DNA from: Streptomyces flaveolus | GTDB taxonomy: Bacteria; Actinomycetota; Actinomycetes; Streptomycetales; Streptomycetaceae | Length of the DNA: 64,000 bases | Direction of reading: 5' to 3' | Assembly (NCBI RefSeq): GCF_000716535.1 | Contig: NZ_JNWV01000005.1 | Coordinates: 62,001 to 126,000 of the forward strand | Shown: positions 1 through 8,818 of the stretch, piece after piece | Numbering within the stretch: the stretch's first letter is position 1 | How the letters are laid out: every line of letters begins with the position of its first letter | Made by a program: the position numbers and the translations under genes | Notes under the pieces: model-generated | What the model was told of the DNA's origin: nothing | Seen by the model: the letters and a program-made list of their open reading frames with translations, nothing else | Database searches by the model: none

Positions 1-539
1 ATGGCCTCCAGCGGTCCGAGCCCCAGGCCGACCAGCACCGCCACATGGGAGTCGCCCCGCTGCTCGCGCAGGGTCGTCAGGGCCTGCCACAGGCGGGCGG
101 CCGGCTTGTCCGGCCGCTCCAGCGCCTGATTGGCGGCACCGAGCACCCGGCCCCTGGTGTCCGCGCCCGCGGCGGCCTCCCAGGCGAGGTCCGCGGCCTC
201 CGTGAACGCGGCGGAGCCGACGGTGTCCGCTCCGAACAGGCGGGTCATCGCCGCGTCCATCGCCTCCAGCCGGGCCGCCAGCGCGTCCGCCGGGGTGGCG
301 TACGACCAGGCGTCCGGCAGCGCCCGGGTCACCCGGGCCGGGTGGAAGACGTAGAAGCAGCTCGTCACCACGGCCGGGGGCGCGGCGCCGAGCGGGGCGG
401 CGCGCAGCGCGAAGTAGCCCATCCAGAACCCGCGCAGCCAGAGCCCGTCCGCGGCCCGGCGCGCCTCCGGTGTGAAGTACACGAGGCTGTGCACCGGCTC
501 GTACCTCTCCCACAGGGCCCGCGCCATCCCGTCCGCCAC
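1..539 (-). CDS. SCO6745-family protein, partial (3' end outside window)
   Basis: The protein has no established function. The visible 179 residues match what I know of the SCO6745 family: an N-terminal LWERYEPVHSLVYFTPEAR segment, then GLWLRGFWMGYFALRAAPLG, an alanine-rich helical stretch, and VLVGLGLGPLEA at the cut edge. I chose the GTG at 537-539 because GGGAGGAAG lies about five bases upstream. An in-frame ATG at 603-605 would give 22 more residues, but it falls inside a perfect palindrome (589-608) that looks like an operator. The Vgb-like gene lies upstream on the same strand with a 101-base gap. The family call is confident; the biochemical role is unknown. Confidence 0.8.
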   Translation of the reverse strand, partial: MADGMARALWERYEPVHSLVYFTPEARRAADGLWLRGFWMGYFALRAAPLGAAPPAVVTSCFYVFHPARVTRALPDAWSYATPADALAARLEAMDAAMTRLFGADTVGSAAFTEAADLAWEAAAGADTRGRVLGAANQALERPDKPAARLWQALTTLREQRGDSHVAVLVGLGLGPLEA

Positions 540-588
540 TGCTTCCTCCCACCGCGTCGGCCTCGACGTGCTGTCGGCACCAGCCTGC

Positions 589-608
589 GTTATGACAGCG
601 GTCATAAC
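589..608. promoter_or_regulatory. Perfect 8-4-8 palindrome, candidate operator
   Basis: GTTATGAC, then AGCG, then GTCATAAC form a perfect inverted repeat about 50 bases upstream of the chosen start of the SCO6745-family gene. It is AT-rich against GC-rich surroundings and has the size of a dimeric repressor site. No regulator gene is adjacent, so the binding protein is unknown. Confidence 0.55.
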
Positions 609-640
609 AAGAGGGCGTCGGCCGGGAGAGGCGGCCGGCC

Positions 641-1660
<1,020 letters not shown>

Positions 1661-1940
1661 GGGATGCCTCCTTCGGGCGGCGCCGCACAGGCAGGGGAGT
1701 GAGGGCGGCCCCGGCTGCCGAACGACGCGATCACTCCGGCAGGCGTACGACCGCGGCGGCGATTGAGCCGGACGAGGGGTCCCGGAGCCGGTGCGCTGGG
1801 GCAGACGGGTGGCGTGGTGACCCGGCTGGGCGGCTCGGATGGTGGGAGCCAGGGGCCTCACTGACGGTGGTTCATGTCGGGGCCGGGTCCATCCAGCTGA
1901 TGAGGTATCCGCTGCCCGGTCACGGCGGAAGGACATCACT

Positions 1941-2528
1941 ATGCGCTCTGCCCGCATGCTCCTGGCAACGGCGGCTGCCGCCGCCGCCCTATCCTTCGCC
2001 ACACCCGGCGCCGCGTTCGCCGTGGCGGCCGAGCACGACGGTGGCGGCCGGGACGGCTCCTCGTACAGCAAGGGGCACGACGACGACTCCGACGAGGACG
2101 AGGGATCCGACAGCGACCAGGACAAGGAGTACGGCAACAAGCGCGGCGGCGGCGGCGAACACGACGGGCCGCGCGGCGGAATGCACACGGGTGGCGGAGC
2201 TCTCGCCACGGTGCGCAGCGAGGAGTGGGGTTCGGGCGGCGACAGCCGGTTCGACCCCGAGAGCTACCGCGACAAGGACGGTGAGGACAGCGGCGGCAAG
2301 GGCGACAAGGGCGACCGGGGTGAGAAGGGCGACCGCGGCGAGAAGGGCGAGAAGGGTGACAAGGGCGACTGGGGTGACGACCACGACAAGCCGCGCGGTG
2401 GCATGCACACCGGTGGCGGCGCGCTCGCCACGCCCGGTGTCACCGCGGGCGGCCTCGCCGTCCTGGCCGTAGGCGCCACCGGTGCCTACGCGCTGCGCCG
2501 GAAGAAGGCCGCTCAGCCGGCGTCCTGA
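1941..2528 (+). CDS. Collagen-like cell-surface protein, probable sortase substrate
   Basis: 195 residues. A signal peptide (MRSARMLLATAAAAAALSFA) leads into a very acidic Asp/Ser/Glu region, then a Gly-X-X collagen-like run (GDKGDRGEKG units, about residues 115-140). The C-terminus has a hydrophobic helix ending in RRKK, the layout of a cell-wall sorting signal. The motif PRGGMHTGGGALAT occurs twice; the second copy runs into LATPG just before the helix, where LPXTG or LAXTG would be expected. A class F sortase starts 151 bases downstream on the same strand. The ATG follows GGAAGGA. Function is probably surface display or adhesion; no enzymatic domain is visible. Confidence 0.75.
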   Translation: MRSARMLLATAAAAAALSFATPGAAFAVAAEHDGGGRDGSSYSKGHDDDSDEDEGSDSDQDKEYGNKRGGGGEHDGPRGGMHTGGGALATVRSEEWGSGGDSRFDPESYRDKDGEDSGGKGDKGDRGEKGDRGEKGEKGDKGDWGDDHDKPRGGMHTGGGALATPGVTAGGLAVLAVGATGAYALRRKKAAQPAS

Positions 2529-2679
2529 CGGGCCGTACGTCCCAGGGGCTGCGGACGCCGTCGGCGCGCCCCGCGTCGGCGGCCCGCGCCCCCTGCGCCC
2601 CCGTCCCGGACGCCGCTCCCGGCGCCGTCTTCCCCCGCCCTGATCCCCGTGCTGCCGTGCCCGAGTGAGGTGGTGTCCG

Positions 2680-3381
2680 ATGGCAGCAGATCCCTCTTCC
2701 CCGACCCCGTCAGGACCGGCGGCGGACGAGCAGCGCGCCGGCTACGGCGGGCGGCTGACGCTGTGGGGTGTGGCGGCCGTCTTCCTCGCCGTCAGCATGT
2801 TCGGCGGTCACCACCAGCCGGACGGCACGCCGGAGGCACACCGGGCCTCGGGCACCGGCGCCCCGCCGGCGGCCGACTCGCGGCAGTCCGACTCGCGGCA
2901 GTCCGGCTCACGACAGGCCGACGACGCGCTGCCCAGGTCCGCACCGACCCGGCTGCGCATCCCGAAGATCTCCGTGGACGCCCCCTTCACCACCCTGGAA
3001 CTCGGCGACACCGGCCAGTTGCAGCCGCCGCCCGCCGCCGACACCAATCTCGTCGGCTGGTACGCCGACGGTGTCGCGCCCGGCGAACGGGGCACCGCGA
3101 TCATCGCCGGACACGTCGACACGGCGACCTCCCCGGCCGTCTTCGCCAACCTCGACGCGCTGGAGCCCGGCGACCGTTTCTCGGTGGAGCGGGTCGACGG
3201 GCGCACGGCGGACTTCGTCGTGGACAGCGCCGAGACCTTCGCCAAGGACGACTTCCCCAGCAAACGGGTGTACGCGGACGCGTCGCGCCCCGAGGTCCGG
3301 CTCATCACCTGCGCCGGGGACTACGACCGAACGGTGCGGGACTACACCGACAACCTGGTCGTCTTCGCGCACCTGGTGTGA
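2680..3381 (+). CDS. Class F sortase
   Basis: 233 residues. A short cytoplasmic N-terminus and one membrane helix (about residues 22-38) are followed by a Ser/Gln-rich linker containing repeated DSRQS, then the sortase beta-barrel from about residue 87. The catalytic His is in IIAGHVDT, the Cys in LITCAGDY, and a candidate Arg in the DRTVRDY segment after it. Class F enzymes are membrane-anchored transpeptidases of actinobacteria. The upstream collagen-like protein on the same strand is the obvious candidate substrate. The ATG at 2680 was preferred to an ATG five codons upstream because of GAGG spacing and the hydrophilic start. Convergent with the following SGNH gene. Confidence 0.9.
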   Translation: MAADPSSPTPSGPAADEQRAGYGGRLTLWGVAAVFLAVSMFGGHHQPDGTPEAHRASGTGAPPAADSRQSDSRQSGSRQADDALPRSAPTRLRIPKISVDAPFTTLELGDTGQLQPPPAADTNLVGWYADGVAPGERGTAIIAGHVDTATSPAVFANLDALEPGDRFSVERVDGRTADFVVDSAETFAKDDFPSKRVYADASRPEVRLITCAGDYDRTVRDYTDNLVVFAHLV

Positions 3382-3420
3382 GGGGGTTCCGGTGCGCGCC
3401 GGGACGCCGGTTCGCCCCGG

Positions 3421-4587
3421 TCAGGCGGCGCGGTCCGCGAAGGGCCCGTCCGCGGCGAACGCCAGCGCCGCGAACCGCTCGCCGATCCTGCGGTGGCCGG
3501 CGGTGTCCGGGTGGAGGCCGTCGGGCAGCGGCAGCTCGGCGAAGTCGGCCTCCCCGTACAGCTCGCGGCCGTCCAGGTAGTGCAGGGCCGGGTCCTCGGC
3601 CGCCCGCTCGCGTACGATCCGGGCCAGCTCCTCCCGGACGACTCCCAGGGTGAGCTTCCCGGCGGCCCGCTCGGCCGGATCCCCGGTGGCCCGGTACCGC
3701 AGGCGCCCCTCGCCCAGGGCGGCCAGGTCCATGGCGGTGGGGCCGGGCGTGTCCTCGTGCAGCGGGCACAGGACCGGCGAGACGACGAGCAGCGGGGTGC
3801 CGGGGTGCCCCTCGCGGACGGTGTCGAGGAAGCCGTGCACGGCGGGGCCGAAGGCGCGCAGCCGCATCAGGTCCGTGTTGACCAGGTTGATGCCCAGTTT
3901 GACGCTGATCAGGTCCGCGGGCGTGTCGCGCAGCGCCCGGGCGGTGAACGGGTCGAGCAGCGCGCTGCCGCCCAGCCCGAGGTTGGTCAGCTCCACTCCG
4001 CCCAGGGACGCGGCGAGCGCCGGCCAGGTGGTGGTGGGGCTCGCCGCGTCCGAGCCGTGACTGATCGAGCTGCCGTGGTGCAGCCACACCCGGCGGCCCC
4101 GGTCCGGTACGGGCTCCACGGGGGCGTCGGCGCGCAGCGCGACCAGCTCGGTCGTCTCGTTGTGCGGCAGCCAGATCTCCACGTCCTTGAGGGCGTCCGG
4201 GAGACCGGTGAAGCGCACGGTGCCCACCGGGCCGGGCCGGTGCTCGGCGGAACCGGTGCCCAGGTCGATGGTGAGGGTGTCGCCCTCGGTGAGGGAGGCG
4301 CTGCCGACCGGGCGTCCGTCGACGAGCAGGTCGTACACGCCGTCCGGGCGCGGCGGCGCGCCGGCGTAGACCCGCTTCGTCGGCAGGGTGTCCAGCTCGA
4401 CGGTGGTGGCGCGGGTGCGCAGGGTCAGCCGTACGCCGGAGGGCTGGGACTCCGCCAGGGCGAGCTGCGGGTCGGCGCACTGGGCGCGGGCCCGGGCGGG
4501 CAGCCGGTGCGGCAGCAGGCCGCGCGCGGTGCGCTCCAGTTCGAGGGCACCGCGTATCAGATCGGCGGTGAGGGGGATGGTGTGCAT
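3421..4587 (-). CDS. SGNH/GDSL-type hydrolase with N-terminal beta domain
   Basis: 388 residues, no signal peptide, so probably cytoplasmic. The N-terminal ~170 residues look like a beta-sandwich of the kind seen before the SGNH domain in two-domain carbohydrate esterases. The hydrolase domain carries the blocks: the nucleophile region GSSISHG, a GxN-like GINLVN, and the C-terminal Asp/His block DGLHPD. Esterase or acyl-deacylase activity is expected; the substrate is unknown. It starts 49 bases after the TetR gene upstream on the same strand, so the two are probably co-transcribed and the regulator may control it. The ribosome site before the ATG is weak, consistent with coupling. Confidence 0.85.
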   Translation of the reverse strand: MHTIPLTADLIRGALELERTARGLLPHRLPARARAQCADPQLALAESQPSGVRLTLRTRATTVELDTLPTKRVYAGAPPRPDGVYDLLVDGRPVGSASLTEGDTLTIDLGTGSAEHRPGPVGTVRFTGLPDALKDVEIWLPHNETTELVALRADAPVEPVPDRGRRVWLHHGSSISHGSDAASPTTTWPALAASLGGVELTNLGLGGSALLDPFTARALRDTPADLISVKLGINLVNTDLMRLRAFGPAVHGFLDTVREGHPGTPLLVVSPVLCPLHEDTPGPTAMDLAALGEGRLRYRATGDPAERAAGKLTLGVVREELARIVRERAAEDPALHYLDGRELYGEADFAELPLPDGLHPDTAGHRRIGERFAALAFAADGPFADRAA

Positions 4588-4636
4588 CGTGTCTGCCTGC
4601 GATTCCAGGGGGGTTGCCGTGGGGGAGCCGTGAGGT

Positions 4637-5209
4637 TCAGGGCTGGGCGGGCCAGTTGCGCAGCAGGGAGTCGAGGGCGTCCAGGATCCGGGTCCAGGAC
4701 TCCTGCGAGTCGGGCGCGCTGTGGCTGAAGCCGCCGGCCGTCTCCAGGCTGACGTAGCCGTGGAAGACGCTGCCGAGGAGACGGACCGCGTGGGTCTGGT
4801 CCGGCTCGGTGAGGTCGTAGCCGCGCAGGATGGCCCGGGTGAGCTGCGCGATCCGCACCCCCGCGCTGCCGGCCGCCGTCTCGGCGTCCAGCGGGTGCCG
4901 GGCCGCCGTGTAGCGGCCGGGGTGTGTGCGGGCGTAGTCGCGGTAGACGTTCGCGAAGGCGCCGAGGGCGTCCTTGCCGGACCGGCCGGCCAGCGCCTCG
5001 GCGGCACGGTCGGCCAGCTCCGCGAGGGCGAGCAGCGCGATCCGCGTCTTGAGGTCCTGCGAGTTCCTCAGGTGCGAGTACAGGCTCGCGACCTTCACGT
5101 CGAACCGCCGGGCCACCGCGGACACCGTCACCTGCTCGAAGCCGACCTCGTCGGCCAGCTCCGCGCCGGCCTGCACCAGGCGTTCGGTGGTCAGCCCCGC
5201 ACGTGCCAT
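4637..5209 (-). CDS. TetR-family regulator
   Basis: 190 residues. The N-terminal helix-turn-helix is clear (VSAVARRFDVKVASLYSHLR, about residues 26-45), followed by a C-terminal ligand-binding region of the TetR_C type with a HPGRYTAARHPL segment. The ATG at 5209 is preceded by GGGAGA; an upstream in-frame ATG would add 19 residues running through the promoter palindromes and was rejected. It heads a probable two-gene unit with the SGNH hydrolase. Two adjacent palindromes at 5249-5281 are likely autoregulatory sites. The ligand is unknown. Confidence 0.9.
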   Translation of the reverse strand: MARAGLTTERLVQAGAELADEVGFEQVTVSAVARRFDVKVASLYSHLRNSQDLKTRIALLALAELADRAAEALAGRSGKDALGAFANVYRDYARTHPGRYTAARHPLDAETAAGSAGVRIAQLTRAILRGYDLTEPDQTHAVRLLGSVFHGYVSLETAGGFSHSAPDSQESWTRILDALDSLLRNWPAQP

Positions 5210-5248
5210 CACTGTGTCTCCCGTCTGTCGAAGCCCATTGTGCAATTT

Positions 5249-5281
5249 CCTAAAGGATTTAGGCAAACAGGATTACTGTTT
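5249..5281. promoter_or_regulatory. Two adjacent palindromes upstream of the TetR gene
   Basis: CCTAAA-GGA-TTTAGG (5249-5263) and AAACAG-GATTA-CTGTTT (5265-5281) are both perfect inverted repeats, one base apart, in an AT-rich patch 40-72 bases upstream of the TetR start. This is a plausible double operator for autorepression of the TetR-SGNH unit. Confidence 0.6.
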
Positions 5282-5574
5282 AGACTGGCTCAGCCGCCGG
5301 TGGACTCCCGCGGGTGAGGGAGCACGGCCGGTCCGTGCCGCGCTCGGCGCGGATGCCGATGCGGCCGAGCGGCAGCATGTCGGCGTCCGCCCAGCCGCCC
5401 TCGCCCTGCCAGGGCGCCCACCGGGCCATCCGGGCGAACTGTGCCTCGACGTCCTCCCACCGGTTCCACGGGTCGTCGCAGACGTGCCACATGGTGGAGA
5501 CGTCGGTGCCGGGGGACAGGCTCAGCTCGATCGGCCGGCCGCTGCGCTCGATCCGGAGGGCCGGGCGAGGGGCC
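5280..5574 (-). pseudogene. Remnant of a GH27 alpha-galactosidase
   Basis: About 95 codons read as the middle of a glycoside hydrolase family 27 enzyme: GRPIELSLSPG, then MWHVCDDPWNRWEDVEAQF, then ARWAPWQGEGGWADADMLPLG and RIGIRAERGT. These match the segment leading to the conserved Trp-Ala-Asp-Ala-Asp-Met-Leu region. The part upstream (barrel start and nucleophile) and the C-terminal half are missing. After RAERGT the reading turns into unrelated residues and stops at 5280-5282. No start codon or ribosome site fits. I read it as a decayed fragment, not a small functional gene. Confidence 0.6.
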
Positions 5575-5578
5575 GGAC

Positions 5579-5596
5579 ACCCACTTTTTTGTGGGT
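5579..5596. other. ACCCAC-T6-GTGGGT hairpin/palindrome
   Basis: A perfect 6-6-6 inverted repeat with a loop of six T lies beside the GH27 remnant and upstream of nothing obvious. It could be an orphan operator left from the lost galactosidase promoter or a weak hairpin. The rest of 5597-5726 shows no gene. Confidence 0.35.
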
Positions 5597-5726
5597 ACTT
5601 GGCAGCTCCCGTCCGCCCGGGAGAGGCTGTTCTCCGAGGTCAGGGGCTGCCGGGGAACGGACGGGAGGTGACAGCGGCAGCGCGCCTCAGAACGACGCGG
5701 TGCGCGCCCCAGAAGGCCGCATCGCC

Positions 5727-6077
5727 TCAGGAGGCCGCTTCTCGTTCGCGGAGCCGCTCCAGACGGCGGTGGCCCCACTCGGCCATCGGACCGATCGCCT
5801 CGGCCAGATCGCGGCCGAACCCGGTCAGCGAGTACACGGTCTTCGGCGGCAGCACATCGTGCACCTCCCGGTGCACCAGCCCGTCGTCCGTCATCTCGCG
5901 CAGCGCCTGGGTCAGCACCTTCTCGCTGAGCCCGGGCAGTCGGCGGCGCAGTTCGCCGGGCCGGTGCGGGCCGGACTCCAGCAGCCACAGCAGCGACGTC
6001 TTCCACTTGCCGTCGATCACGGCGATCGCGGCGGTCACTCCGCAGACGTTCGGGTCCTGGGCACGGCTGCGCGTCAT
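5727..6077 (-). CDS. HxlR-family winged-helix regulator
   Basis: 116 residues, the usual length. It has the HxlR hallmarks: an N-terminal Cys (DPNVCGVTAAIAVIDGKWK), the LLWLLESGPHRPGELRR helix, the SEKVLTQALREM recognition helix, and the wing VHREVHDVLPPKTVYSLT ending in AEWG. These small dimeric regulators often sense redox or electrophile stress through the N-terminal Cys. It is divergent from the NAD(P)-binding oxidoreductase, separated by 63 bases holding a palindrome (6116-6130), so it most likely represses that gene and itself. The ATG follows GGAAGAGGA. Confidence 0.92.
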   Translation of the reverse strand: MTRSRAQDPNVCGVTAAIAVIDGKWKTSLLWLLESGPHRPGELRRRLPGLSEKVLTQALREMTDDGLVHREVHDVLPPKTVYSLTGFGRDLAEAIGPMAEWGHRRLERLREREAAS

Positions 6078-6115
6078 CGTCGTCCTCTTCCGCTCCGGTC
6101 GTGTCCCTTGTCTTT

Positions 6116-6130
6116 CCGTACTGAATACGG
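6116..6130. promoter_or_regulatory. CCGTA-CTGAA-TACGG operator, HxlR/oxidoreductase intergenic
   Basis: A perfect 5-5-5 inverted repeat sits in the 63-base divergent region, ten bases before the oxidoreductase start. Its position fits a site from which the HxlR protein controls both directions. Confidence 0.55.
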
Positions 6131-6140
6131 GAGTTGCAAC

Positions 6141-7028
6141 ATGTCCACATCCTCGGATCTTCCTGCCGTCACGGTGCTCGGTCTCGGCCCGATGGGCCGT
6201 GCGCTGGCGGGCGCGTTCCTGGCGTCCGGCCTGCCGACCACGGTCTGGAACCGCACACCGGGCAGGGACCGCGAGCTGACCGGAGGCGGGGCGCACGTCG
6301 CGGGGTCGGCCGAAGAGGCGGTCTCGGCCTCGGAACTGACCGTCGTCTGCGTGGTGAACCACGACGCCTCCGACGCGATCCTGCGCCGTGCCGAGGTCAC
6401 CCGGGCACTGAAGGGCCGCACCGTCGTGAACCTGACCGCCGACACCCCGGAGCGTGCCCGGGACACCGGGGAGTGGGCGGCGGCCCACGGCGTCGGCTAC
6501 CTGGACGGTGCGATCATGACGCCGGCGCCCAGCATCGGCACAGCGGAGGCCGTCTTCCTGCACAGCGGACCGCGCGACCTCTACGAGCGGCACCGGCCGG
6601 TGCTGGAGGCGCTCGGCGGGACGCACACCCACCTCGGCGAGGAGATCGGTCGCGCCGCCACCTACGACATCGCGCTGCTCGACATCTTCTGGACCGCGAT
6701 GGCGGGGTACGCGCACGCCGTGGCGATCGCCCGCGCGGAGGGCGTCACCGCTCGTGAACTGGCCCCCTTCGCCCAGGGCATCGGCGCCATCCTGCCGCCG
6801 CTGTTCGAGCGGTTCGCGCAGGACGCCGACAGCGGCACCTACTCGGGGGAGATCAACCCCGTCACCTCGGCGGCCTCCACCATGGCCCACATCGTCGACG
6901 TCTCCGAGTCCCACGGCATCGACGCGGGCGTCATGCGGGCCGTGGAGGGCCTGGCCCGCCGTGTCATCGGCCTCGGCCACGGCACGGACGGGTTCATGCG
7001 GGTGGCGGAGGTGCTGGGCCGGCACTGA
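6141..7028 (+). CDS. NAD(P)-dependent 6PGDH-like/imine reductase-type oxidoreductase
   Basis: 295 residues. The N-terminal Rossmann fold opens with VTVLGLGPMGRALAGAFLASG (GxGxxG) and WNRTPGR, and continues in the beta-hydroxyacid dehydrogenase/6-phosphogluconate dehydrogenase style (VVNLTADTPERA). The C-terminal helical domain resembles imine reductases and related Streptomyces enzymes. Substrate unknown. The NRTP after the second strand, with an Arg in the position that usually accepts a 2'-phosphate, suggests NADPH. Divergent from the HxlR regulator that probably controls it. The ATG follows GGGAG. Confidence 0.88.
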   Translation: MSTSSDLPAVTVLGLGPMGRALAGAFLASGLPTTVWNRTPGRDRELTGGGAHVAGSAEEAVSASELTVVCVVNHDASDAILRRAEVTRALKGRTVVNLTADTPERARDTGEWAAAHGVGYLDGAIMTPAPSIGTAEAVFLHSGPRDLYERHRPVLEALGGTHTHLGEEIGRAATYDIALLDIFWTAMAGYAHAVAIARAEGVTARELAPFAQGIGAILPPLFERFAQDADSGTYSGEINPVTSAASTMAHIVDVSESHGIDAGVMRAVEGLARRVIGLGHGTDGFMRVAEVLGRH

Positions 7029-7715
7029 GACGGCGCGGCACCGGGACACCGGTCGGCCGCCGGCCCGCTCGCCGCCCGGCGGCCGGTTCCGGGGGTGTCG
7101 GACGCGCTCACCGCGCCGTGCGCGCGGGCGTGGCGGCGGGCGGCGGAGGACGCGGCTGCTCGGCCCAGAGACGCGCCAGTGGTCGAAGGTCACCTCACAG
7201 GCCGCGCCGCGCCTCGGGGGAGGAGGCGTAGGTCGCCGGAAGCCGGTGCGGTTCGGCGTACGCCCGTGTCAGGGCCGGGTCTCGGTGGACCGGGGCAGCC
7301 GAGGCCCGGCCGGTCAGCGCTGACCCGCGGTGACGCTCGGGCCGGCGCTGAACGGGAGGAATCGGTACAGGCCAGGGCGAATCGCCGAATCTCACGTTCC
7401 GCCGGGCTCGGAATCCCGCCGGTGAGGAGGTCGAGGTGCGGCCATGGCCACAGACGCCGGGCGGCTGAAGAGCGAGCCGCCCCTCCGCCCGGAGGCCGGG
7501 GGCGTACTGCCGCGGACCCGGAGTGCGCCGTGCCCGGGGCTTCTCCGTCGGCAGGCGTCCGTGCCCTGGCCGACCTGCGGCTTGTGCCCGGGAGGGCACA
7601 ATGGAACGCTTCGGTCCGCCGGTCGCGAGTACGGTCGGCGACGGCTGTGGCGGACCGGCGTGGTCGGCCCCCGGCGAGAGAGCACCGGGGGCCGGTATGG
7701 GCGGGGAGTGGAGCG
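7029..7715. other. Intergenic region without recognisable gene
   Basis: I found no ORF here with family-like sequence on either strand. The LysR reading frame stays open through most of it, but the translated residues are low-complexity Arg/Gly/Pro typical of high-GC noise. The minus-strand frame ending at 7195 (…YASSPEARRGL) looks slightly more protein-like and could be a remnant, but I cannot name it. Confidence 0.4.
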
Positions 7716-8669
7716 ATGGAGTTGGAGTTGCGGCATCTGCGGGTGCTGTGCGCGATCGCCGACGCGGGCAGCGTGGGCCGTGCCGCCGCACAGCTGGGTT
7801 ACTCGCAACCGGCCGTGAGCACCCAGCTACGGCGCATCGAACGCCACCTCGGCGAGCCGCTCTTCGAGCGCGGGCCCGGCGGGGTCCGGCCGACCCGCTA
7901 CGGCGACGAGGTCGTCGAGCAGGCCCGGGACGTCCTGGCGCGGGCCGCCGCGATCGGGCACCGCCCGCCCGCCGCCCGCCCCGGCCGCACCCTGCGCGTG
8001 GCCGCGACGAACTCGCCCGTGCTGTCCGGCACGGTCTCCCGGGTCCGTGCGAAGCTGCCGGAGCTCTCCCTCTCGGTCACCAGCGTCTACGCGTCCTCGC
8101 GGATCGTCGAGCTGCTGGAGGAGGGCACGGTGGACGCCGCCATAGCCGCCGACTACCCGGGCATGGAACTTCGGCACTCGGCCGCCGTGATGCACCGCGG
8201 CATCGTCACCGAGCCCACCTTCGTCGCCCTACCCGCCCGCCACCGGCTCCGGCAGAGTGCTCAGGTGCAGCTCGCCGACCTCGCCGAGGACGCCTGGTTC
8301 GTGACCCCGGACGACGGCGCCGGCTGGCCGGGGGTGTTCTACGACGCCTGCGCCGCGGCCGGGTTCACACCGGTGACCGTCCACGAGTGGCTCGGCGACC
8401 AGACCCAGCTCCAGAGCATGATCGCCGACGGTCTCGGGGTGTCCCTGGTGCAGCCGACGCTGCGGCCGATCCCGCACGTCACGGTCAAACCGCTGGTGGG
8501 CTCCCCGCTGTGGTGCCGCTATGTGCTGGCCTGGCGGCCCGACACGGTCACCGACGACGTCGTGGAGACGCTGTTCCAGTCCGCGACGGCCGCCTACCGC
8601 GACCTCGTCGCCCAGGCGCCCCACCTGCGTACCTGGGCCTCGCGCACCTGGAGCGTCGCGGGGGCGTAG
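7716..8669 (+). CDS. LysR-family regulator
   Basis: 317 residues. The N-terminal winged HTH is textbook (LRHLRVLCAIADAGSVG, AAAQLGYSQPAVSTQLRRIE, EPLFERGPGGVRPT). The C-terminal effector domain resembles periplasmic-binding proteins (RTLRVAATNSPVLSG onward). The ATG follows GGGGAGTGGAG. The target is unclear: the gene stands alone, with a non-coding region upstream and the secreted collagenase downstream on the same strand after 149 bases. Confidence 0.93.
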   Translation: MELELRHLRVLCAIADAGSVGRAAAQLGYSQPAVSTQLRRIERHLGEPLFERGPGGVRPTRYGDEVVEQARDVLARAAAIGHRPPAARPGRTLRVAATNSPVLSGTVSRVRAKLPELSLSVTSVYASSRIVELLEEGTVDAAIAADYPGMELRHSAAVMHRGIVTEPTFVALPARHRLRQSAQVQLADLAEDAWFVTPDDGAGWPGVFYDACAAAGFTPVTVHEWLGDQTQLQSMIADGLGVSLVQPTLRPIPHVTVKPLVGSPLWCRYVLAWRPDTVTDDVVETLFQSATAAYRDLVAQAPHLRTWASRTWSVAGA

Positions 8670-8818
8670 CGGCGGGTGTCACGGGTGCGCCGCGATGTTA
8701 TGAGCGGCCAGTGCCATGTGCTATGTCACACGCCATTGTTGAGCGTGCGGTGCGCTGAGACAGTGCGTCACACGCCTCAACACCCCACAGAGGCGCATCC
8801 CTTCGTGGAGGAATCCCG

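Noticed and set aside
1661..1940. Extra small gene between the Vgb-like and collagen-like genes
   Set aside because: Open frames exist on both strands but none has a ribosome site and protein-like sequence together; this is probably a divergent promoter region.
7029..7715. N-terminal extension of the LysR protein by about 200 residues
   Set aside because: The extension is Arg/Gly/Pro-rich noise; GGGGAG and the start of the HTH fit the ATG at 7716.
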